Shown here one piece after another: positions 8,501 through 13,548 of a DNA stretch of 13,548 nt. The notes beneath the pieces were generated by a model, which was not told the origin of the DNA, searched no databases, and saw only the letters and a program-made list of their open reading frames with translations. The DNA lies in NCBI GenBank assembly GCA_947441325.1, contig CANETR010000010.1:1-13548 (forward strand), read 5' to 3'. The translations under genes and the position numbers were made by a program. Each line of letters starts with the position of its first letter. Position 1 is the first letter of the stretch. The DNA is from Saprospiraceae bacterium (GTDB lineage Bacteria; Bacteroidota; Bacteroidia; Chitinophagales; Saprospiraceae).

Positions 8501-11500
8501 TCTAATTCATTGTCGGAGAGCCATACATCTTCGGGCGAATCGCTGCCAAAGGCCGAAGACATTGTAAGCGGAATTTCATATTCGTAATAGTTGTTCTCGA
8601 AATCTGAGCCAATTCGGACAAACATAGAGAGGTCGCCCGGATCATTTTCTGCTGTACATTCGGGTAGAGATTCGGCATGAACGAACATTTTCATACGCTG
8701 ATAAACACGCATATCAAAATTTACAATTTTGTAAATTGCTCTTGCATCTCCATCTTGTAAGTTTTGAATATTGATGGATAAGGACTGCTCGTTTTGAAGC
8801 GTATTTGGAAGAGCGCCAATTGCCTGTTCTCTTTGTACGCCCGGTGGCATTACGTATGGATAGGGTGTTCTTTGCCCATTTTCCTCGATATTTACCGCAT
8901 TAACATCGAAATAGGCACCGCCCGAAGACTCAGATGGCACGTAAACGCCAGCTTCAGATAAGCTTCTGATATATCTTCTCCATTGATTTCTAATGAGGTC
9001 GAGACGAGCAAAGCGCAAAATAGCTTTGTCTTCGAAACCAGTCATGTACATACGGATAAAGCGGATAGCACGGAAATCATTTATGCCCCCAACTTTTTTG
9101 GTAAATTGATCTACAGGAATTTTCAACTGATACCAATAAACGGTTTCAGTGCCAGTGGGGCCTTCGTAATTTACTCCGACAGAGTCGAAAGTATAGCGGT
9201 TGAACTCCACCTCATCCGTTCCTAAAATTCTCTTGAGCGGAATATGGTATTGGAAATAAGATTCCTCCTCATTTAAGGTATTGTCTCTATTAATATCTTC
9301 AGAGTCTGGAATATTGGTAGAAGTTGAAACAAACTGACTGTTTTCATTTGGTTCAGCAGAGGAGTTTCCTTGTGGGTTATTGAATTTTTTATATCTCCAA
9401 AGTAGCGCGTTTTCGCCAGCAGGTGGATTATTATTATCGTAAAATTCATCGCGGAAATAAATAAAATCATCACCGGATGGGTCATCCAATGCTTCGAGAT
9501 ATTGAGGGCTGTTGCTACCGTATGTAGTTGCAAGTTGATTCAGATATTCTTGAAAATGAATACCTTCGCCATTATTGTCGAAACCATCCAGGCCTATGTC
9601 CTGACGGTCGCGAATGGCAGGGTCGTTGTCGAAAGCGTTTGTAACAGCCTGTGCGCGAGGAATTCTCGACCATCTTGTGGTGTCGGTACGAACTGTTGAT
9701 CCACTACTGTCACGTAGTCCGTGTTCGAAGAACAGGCGTGAATCGCGCAGAATGTCTTCCGAGACGTCGCCCAGTTCAATATAGAGGTCACCACCGTCGC
9801 CGCCATAACCTTCCTTGAAAGGACTCATTAGCCACAATTCGATGAACTCAATATTATTGGCCTCGAAGTCATTATTGGGTATGCTACGCATAACACCACC
9901 CCAATGTTTATCTGCAGCAAGGGTATCAAAACTAGGGTCGAAGTTGTAAGGTCCCCTTTCTTTGGGGTAGTAAGCCAAGTCGAAAGTTCTAAGTAGGGTG
10001 CTTTGAATAGCCGAGACAGTGAAATTCTTGAAGATTTCATCCTGTCGGAACTGGCGCACATAAACACTCTGACGATCGGCCTGTGTAGCATTGTCGGGTG
10101 GACGAGTCACAAGATCCGGATCGAGCTGATACCATGCAACTCTAGCGCGGTTGAAGCCATAATTTAAGCTGTCAATCAAATTTCCTTCAGGGAAAAGATT
10201 GTTGCCATCGCCACGTGGTGTACTTGCCAAATTCCAGTTGAGCGAGGGTATAGTCAGATTAAAATTAGCCGCAGCTCCTTCAAAGTCATCGAGAAAAACT
10301 ACACCACCACGATCATTGCCTTGGTCAATAATTTTGGGCGAACCAGGTAATAGATGAGCAAATTCTCCACTGAAAGTGATAGATGATTTTTCTTTGGTGC
10401 TTAACAGCGGAAGAAAATCTACAGCCTTTGTCAACCAAGGCAAATCGCTGCTGTACTGAATGTCGAAACCGTAGATAGAATTCGAAATAGGGTCATCGCC
10501 ATAGTTCACTTTTTGAGTGAATGGTCTTTCGTTCAAATGCAGGAAAGTGGCACCAATATTGAATTTTTCATTGATATAATAATCGAGACGCGTACCAAAA
10601 AATGATTGTCGGTTGAAACCAAAGGTTGAGTTATCCTCGAAGGTAACACGGATTGGTTGTCCCGAATTCAAATAAGCTTCGTTGGTAATTTTTATACGAC
10701 CCAGGTTATAATCGATGGTATAATCGGTACCCTCTGTAAGCCTGGCACCACCGGCAGATACTACGACAGAACCTTTGGGAATATTGAATCCACCCAAGGA
10801 AATTTCAGAAGATATACTCGATTTGTAACGGCCACGGATGATAAAACGGTTGAATTCAGGATATTCTCTCGCCCTTGTAACTGTAGAGTCATAGAGCTGC
10901 TGATAAACATATTTTCGAGCAAGCGGGCTTACGGTATTGGGGTCATTGGGGTCTGCCCTGAAGGCTTTTTCCAATGAGGAACCAAAAGGTTCGAGTACAG
11001 GAAAAATTACCCTTCCGTTTTGAGGCAGTATGGTTATGCCCGGCACATAGTCGAATTGTCCATCAGGCAGCGGGTCGCGAGCACGGTTGAGGTTGTCGAG
11101 ATTGAGAATGCGTAGTAGAGGCACCGATGCTATCGGCCCTTCGGGAATAAAACGTTTTTCTCCACCGCCCGGGTCCTGATAAAAAACATCGAGCATAAAA
11201 TCCTCCTCATTCACCTGATAGGCGCCAAGAGAGTAAATATTTTTCATCATCAGGTCCCAAATAGGCTGATCGACAATACGACGAACACTCTTGAGCAATT
11301 TTAAGTGCATGACATTCAGCGTATCGGCATCAATCGGTAAATCCTGTGCAAATTCTCCTACCTGATAAGTTTTCCCGTTGTAGGTATATTGAAAAGCAAC
11401 AGCGATTACATCGGTAGGTTTTACCGATACGTTCAAAGAGACAAAGCCCAATTGCGGATTAAAAGCATATTCTGTCGGGGCCAGTTTTCGGGCACGAATT

Positions 11501-12870
11501 TTTGAAAAGTCATTACCATCTGTCATGCCGAAACCACTTTGCAATTCAGAGATGGCAGTTTGCAGTCCTCTTGAATTTGGATTGGCCAGGAGTTCATCGT
11601 AAAGTGTATTGGCGTAGTTATCGGGAAGGCGACGACCACGAAGATCTCGGCCCTGCTCACTCGCACCAACAGTTCTATTGGCATCGAGCATAAACTGCGC
11701 TTCTGTTTCACCAATATCGGCAAAACCTACCACATCTCTTACGCCCTCAGTCACATTACGGTCATTCGTTATCCAAACTTCGAGTTTAGTAACATTGAAG
11801 AGTGTATTGATTTGCGGTAAATTTTTAAGGTTTTCCTCATAGGTTTCGCGATTGTAATGCGAGAGGAAAAAGTGACGGTTTTCGTCATATTTATCGGCTG
11901 TTACCTCAAAGGTTTGTTGTTGCGCACCGCCCTGTATTTGTAGTTCCTTGCGCTGTGTCTGGCTTTGAGAAGCAACCATTGAAACCTTTAACCTTCCAAA
12001 CTGCAATTCGGTCATAAAACCAAAAAGGTTTTGTCGTCCCTGAATGAGGGAGGTGCGCAGTGGAAAACTTACATTACCGGCATCGATTTTTCGAACAATA
12101 TCGTCTTCGGAACAAGGTGTTTCAGTGAGGTACTGAACTTTAATTTGACGGTCGAAATCGAAAGTTGCGTTGGTATTATAATTGAAAGAAAGTTGCAGCT
12201 TCTGGCCAATTTTACCAACAACATTCATCTGAATATTCATATTAAAATCGAAACCGCCCTGTCTTTGCTGTCTTTCTGTAAGAATTGGATTGGCAATTTT
12301 CTGATAATCGACTCCAAAGGTGAGGTCAATATTTCCCTGCGGGCGAATATCCACATTACTGCCACAAAAAAGACGGTCAACCAGGCTATTCTGAATTCTT
12401 TCTTTATAGGGTTGAATCGGGTCACCGGCAGCCACTTGTCTGTTCTGACGGTAGAGCGACCTCATATAATTCTTATCTTCCTGTTTTGCTTTCCAATCTA
12501 GATATTCTTCGAAAGTCAGGTACATTACAGGACGATAATAAGAACCATTTACTTTTTCTTTGATGATATAGTAGCCGCTTACTGGATCGAATTCGACAGA
12601 TTTATCAATTATTTTGGGATCTTTTAGGTCGAAGGGATTAGACTGTGACCCAGTCATGAAATCTCCAAATCGATCTTGGATAGGGGGTAAGCTGTCTGTA
12701 GGGCTGGAAATTCCTAAAAGAGGGGCGTTTCCAAAAGGGCCAGCAGCATAGAGTCCAAAACTGAAAGACAGTTGGAATAATAAAACATATATAGAGACAG
12801 AATATACTCTGAAATTCATAACCGAATTAAACTTTGTCAAGGGTGTAGGCGCAAACCCGCGTGTACGCAT
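5527..12870 (-). CDS. sprA: SprA (Sov), outer-membrane translocon of the type 9 secretion system
   Basis: SprA is the giant beta-barrel pore through which T9SS cargo crosses the outer membrane; it is needed for secretion and, in gliders, for motility. The frame encodes 2447 residues, in line with the roughly 2,400-2,500 of the family (SprA of Flavobacterium johnsoniae, Sov of Porphyromonas gingivalis). The N-terminal repeat unit of the family is seen around 178-330 (QGNIDLTFGVDYQKIANP, then TPCSEDDI with C253, then DAGNVSFPL). The family hallmark FLDDFEGAAANF has DDFEGA at 861-866, and RCVEAWVNELRLTGFDE carries C1522. Barrel strands with alternating aromatic and polar residues fill the second half up to the final strand GGLTVRFSLSQ. 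Lys-rich loops lie at 1912-1953 and 2333-2349. Numbering is from the first ATG (12870, preceded by TAA), but translation more likely starts at Met18 (12819), because MNFRVYSVSIYVLLFQLSF begins a normal signal peptide cleaved near Ala43. It lies downstream of ruvA, a pairing common in the phylum. Confidence 0.98.
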   Translation of the reverse strand: MRTRGFAPTPLTKFNSVMNFRVYSVSIYVLLFQLSFSFGLYAAGPFGNAPLLGISSPTDSLPPIQDRFGDFMTGSQSNPFDLKDPKIIDKSVEFDPVSGYYIIKEKVNGSYYRPVMYLTFEEYLDWKAKQEDKNYMRSLYRQNRQVAAGDPIQPYKERIQNSLVDRLFCGSNVDIRPQGNIDLTFGVDYQKIANPILTERQQRQGGFDFNMNIQMNVVGKIGQKLQLSFNYNTNATFDFDRQIKVQYLTETPCSEDDIVRKIDAGNVSFPLRTSLIQGRQNLFGFMTELQFGRLKVSMVASQSQTQRKELQIQGGAQQQTFEVTADKYDENRHFFLSHYNRETYEENLKNLPQINTLFNVTKLEVWITNDRNVTEGVRDVVGFADIGETEAQFMLDANRTVGASEQGRDLRGRRLPDNYANTLYDELLANPNSRGLQTAISELQSGFGMTDGNDFSKIRARKLAPTEYAFNPQLGFVSLNVSVKPTDVIAVAFQYTYNGKTYQVGEFAQDLPIDADTLNVMHLKLLKSVRRIVDQPIWDLMMKNIYSLGAYQVNEEDFMLDVFYQDPGGGEKRFIPEGPIASVPLLRILNLDNLNRARDPLPDGQFDYVPGITILPQNGRVIFPVLEPFGSSLEKAFRADPNDPNTVSPLARKYVYQQLYDSTVTRAREYPEFNRFIIRGRYKSSISSEISLGGFNIPKGSVVVSAGGARLTEGTDYTIDYNLGRIKITNEAYLNSGQPIRVTFEDNSTFGFNRQSFFGTRLDYYINEKFNIGATFLHLNERPFTQKVNYGDDPISNSIYGFDIQYSSDLPWLTKAVDFLPLLSTKEKSSITFSGEFAHLLPGSPKIIDQGNDRGGVVFLDDFEGAAANFNLTIPSLNWNLASTPRGDGNNLFPEGNLIDSLNYGFNRARVAWYQLDPDLVTRPPDNATQADRQSVYVRQFRQDEIFKNFTVSAIQSTLLRTFDLAYYPKERGPYNFDPSFDTLAADKHWGGVMRSIPNNDFEANNIEFIELWLMSPFKEGYGGDGGDLYIELGDVSEDILRDSRLFFEHGLRDSSGSTVRTDTTRWSRIPRAQAVTNAFDNDPAIRDRQDIGLDGFDNNGEGIHFQEYLNQLATTYGSNSPQYLEALDDPSGDDFIYFRDEFYDNNNPPAGENALLWRYKKFNNPQGNSSAEPNENSQFVSTSTNIPDSEDINRDNTLNEEESYFQYHIPLKRILGTDEVEFNRYTFDSVGVNYEGPTGTETVYWYQLKIPVDQFTKKVGGINDFRAIRFIRMYMTGFEDKAILRFARLDLIRNQWRRYIRSLSEAGVYVPSESSGGAYFDVNAVNIEENGQRTPYPYVMPPGVQREQAIGALPNTLQNEQSLSINIQNLQDGDARAIYKIVNFDMRVYQRMKMFVHAESLPECTAENDPGDLSMFVRIGSDFENNYYEYEIPLTMSSAFGSDSPEDVWLSDNELDFSLDVLRNLKVRREALGIALNTIYTETDPDAPANLVKIIGNPDLGLVKGIMIGIRNPKDDGLSRCVEAWVNELRLTGFDERGGQAALMRTDIKLADLGQVTISGQYRSIGFGQIEQRVNQRSRERLLQYDASGSFNLDKFTPKNWKLKIPFYAQYAQEIRTPEFDPYQLDIRLKDRLDAALTPGARDSIRRQAETVRTISSFNFTNVRKERTSKLMLPIDISNFNFTYAQTRNIFRSPIVAFEERKENRGVIDYTYGPKLKPITPFAKLFKKKYKWLALIQDFNFNPLPSNIGFRNELRRNFTETTYRFSQDAYSTWFDKKFVWNRDYTVSWDLAKSLKLNFTATNFSIIDEPVGRIDTKEERDSVWSGIQNLGRNKNYRHNATLSYQLPLDKIPLLDWINVRAQYTTNYTWSVASLNTDSLGNVITNSHGRQLNGDFTFTKLYSKWKYLKKIMNPPAPKKPDNKTTPKNTLPDPKKPDDKKPDDKNKKDKDKKDKEYEPSLAERYAIRPLLLLQRARLTYQEDYNTSVPGFMGQSKILGQDFKLGTAPGWDFIFGLQPTGAASTTAWLDRAAQRGWITENIFLTQQVLQSHTKTYSAKITLEPFTDFKIDVDLDKNLTENFAESFKVDTFGGTYRHLNPMEMGSVTVSYMPIRTMFDKPLTSQDGDNSSVNFQTFEENRRTISQRVGDNFGNFNPHDDSTTNPGYREGFGRYQQQVLIPAFLAAYGGTDVNKVSVDDIRKILPMPNWKLTYNGLTKLKLFKKYFSSFSLTHGYQSKLTVNSFATDLRFQEDPDQKDPNSQNFYASFQIPTILISEQFSPLIGIDFRLKNDLSGRFNYKRSRNLSMSFLDYQLSESTTEDLTLGFGYRLKNITPAKLNPFKKKGADKKPKDKTNFSFDFGKTIPKNEMEFKFDFSYRDDKTVNHILDQDNHVATRGMKTIRISPSIDYILNNRLTFRLFFDYNRTIPAVSSSFPVTNTRGGLTVRFSLSQ
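7012..7137 (-). repeat. Low-complexity Lys/Pro/Asp-rich insert within sprA
   Basis: Residues 1912-1953 of the SprA frame consist almost entirely of K, P and D: 15 Lys, 9 Pro and 9 Asp in 42 residues, with KKPD-like units (PKKPD, KKPDD, KNKKDKDKK). It sits between an ordinary strand region ending LYSKWKYLKKIM and one resuming EYEPSLAERYAIRPLLLL. It keeps the reading frame and replaces no recognised motif, so it is probably a disordered loop of the barrel, likely on the periplasmic side. SprA proteins often vary in length at lysine-rich turns, so this is likely species-specific loop growth. Confidence 0.8.
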
Positions 12871-12882
12871 TTAGGCAAAACG

Positions 12883-12890
12883 CAAAGTTA
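12883..12890 (-). promoter_or_regulatory. Second TAACTTTG box close to the longest-frame start of sprA
   Basis: On the minus strand TAACTTTG matches the Bacteroidota -7 consensus TAnnTTTG exactly. There is no TTG 19 bases upstream; the preceding sequence is an A/T tract. If used, transcription would begin about 7-10 bases before the first sprA ATG and about 58 bases before Met18, which again favours Met18. It shares TTTAACTTTG with the better-supported site 99 bases upstream. Confidence 0.4.
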
Positions 12891-12981
12891 AACGTTTTTT
12901 TTAATTTTTTATTGATAATTAATGCAGTACAGTTAATGTCATAGCGTATTTTTGGTTATCTAATCAGGCGATTATCTCTCA

Positions 12982-13011
12982 CAAAGTTAAATTTTTAGGA
13001 AAGCTGCCCAA
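12982..13011 (-). promoter_or_regulatory. Putative sprA promoter overlapping the end of ruvA
   Basis: On the minus strand TTG (13011-13009) is followed by exactly 19 bases and TAACTTTG (12989-12982). This is a complete match to the Bacteroidota housekeeping promoter consensus TTG-N19-TAnnTTTG. The -33 element lies inside the last ruvA codons (within the Ala-Leu-Gly codons of the C-terminal ALGQLS), and the -7 element begins 6 bases after the stop codon. Transcription would start near 12976, giving sprA a leader of about 105 bases to the first ATG or about 157 to Met18. It suggests sprA can be expressed independently of ruvA. Confidence 0.65.
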
Positions 13012-13548
13012 GTGCTATTCGGATCAGTTCGCCCGAATCATCAATTTTTGGATTTTCTTTTAAAATAGCATTGATAACTTTCTGCACATTTGGTCTCATA
13101 AATCCTAAAGTAATGAGTGCAGATATAGCTTCTTCGCGAACCGGATTTTCGGAATTAAGCATGGAGGCTGCTATTGCATCGCTTACAGCACCACTGTCTT
13201 TCAATAGTTTATCTTTTAGTTCTACAATAATTCGTTTTGCCGATTTAACGCCAATTCCTTTTGCTGATTTAAGAATGTTTTCATTTTCCGCAATGATAGC
13301 TGTTCGAATATCTTTGGGCGACATAGCTGAGAGCATAAGCCTTGCCGTGCTTGGCCCTACGCCTGAAACAGATATGAGGTGTTCAAAAATATTGAGTTCC
13401 TCAGCCTCCAAAAATCCATACAAATAATGCCCGTCTTCTTTCACAAGATAATGTGTAAGCAGCTGAACATCTGTTGCGCTGCCCAATTGTCTGAAAGTAT
13501 TCACTGTAATAAAAATACGATACCCAATACCATTTGCTTCAACAATCA
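12995..13548 (-). CDS. ruvA: Holliday junction branch migration protein RuvA (N-terminus cut by right edge)
   Basis: RuvA binds four-way Holliday junctions and loads the RuvB motor in recombination repair. About 183 residues are visible. The frame stays open to the window edge and reads IVEANGIGYRIFITVN just before the GTG at 13504, which is the inside of the RuvA OB-fold domain, so that GTG is an internal valine and not the start. Roughly the first 15-20 residues are missing. Domain II has two helix-hairpin-helix motifs, LISVSGVGPSTARLML and LKSAKGIGVKSAKRII. After a variable linker (DSGAVSDAIAASML) comes the three-helix C-terminal RuvB-contact domain (VREEAISALITLGF to IRIALGQLS). The stop is followed after 124 bases by the sprA frame on the same strand. 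No ruvB or ruvC is visible. Confidence 0.96.
   Translation of the reverse strand, partial: IVEANGIGYRIFITVNTFRQLGSATDVQLLTHYLVKEDGHYLYGFLEAEELNIFEHLISVSGVGPSTARLMLSAMSPKDIRTAIIAENENILKSAKGIGVKSAKRIIVELKDKLLKDSGAVSDAIAASMLNSENPVREEAISALITLGFMRPNVQKVINAILKENPKIDDSGELIRIALGQLS

Noticed and set aside
12031..12501. 156-codon plus-strand reading frame antisense to sprA
   Set aside because: It lies wholly inside the well-supported sprA gene, has no recognisable domain or promoter, and looks like a by-product of sprA codon use.
12995..13504. RuvA as a complete 169-residue protein starting at GTG 13504
   Set aside because: The frame continues upstream to the window edge with typical RuvA N-terminal sequence, so the GTG is internal and the gene is cut by the window.
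1..13548. CRISPR arrays, insertion sequences, integrase or phage genes, toxin-antitoxin pairs
   Set aside because: I looked for spaced direct repeats, terminal inverted repeats and typical protein motifs, and found none; the content is core chromosomal.

Overview
The window reads as a chromosomal stretch from a low-GC member of the Bacteroidota. The evidence is a gldE-ssb-mutY run, a giant sprA gene next to ruvA, promoter-like sites of the Bacteroidota type (TTG, 19 bases, TAnnTTTG), and starts without Shine-Dalgarno sequences. A Sphingobacteriia- or Cytophagia-like host is my guess from general protein style; I could not test it. I see no rRNA, tRNA, CRISPR array, transposase or phage gene.

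Layout. 1-2032 (minus strand): the 5' part of gldE (cut by the left edge; not visible as an ATG-started reading frame), then ssb with its own promoter-like sequence, then mutY. 2033-4911 (plus strand): a divergent pair of envelope genes of unknown role. The first encodes a 195-residue exported protein; the second a 694-residue membrane protein with a von Willebrand A (VWA) fold and a glutamine-amidotransferase-like segment. 4912-5067: a short convergent gap with a hairpin. 5068-5439 (minus): a 123-residue protein with four predicted membrane segments, no recognised family. 5527-12870 (minus): sprA, more than half of the window, encoding the outer-membrane translocon of the type 9 secretion system (T9SS). 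12995-13548 (minus): ruvA, whose first residues lie beyond the right edge.

How the genes fit together. Three are DNA maintenance genes: ssb (single-strand binding), mutY (repair of A opposite 8-oxoG) and ruvA (Holliday junction branch migration). Two belong to gliding and T9SS biology: gldE (inner membrane) and sprA (outer membrane). The two plus-strand genes and the small membrane gene sit between these conserved blocks and are the least understood part of the window.

The most useful sequence-level results are: a promoter-like site with exact consensus spacing inside the last codons of ruvA that probably drives sprA; a probable sprA translation start 17 codons inside the longest reading frame; a Lys/Pro/Asp-rich insert in SprA; and the VWA/amidotransferase-like protein with its exported partner. 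I found no clear evidence of a wholly new system. No intergenic stretch exceeds 160 bases.
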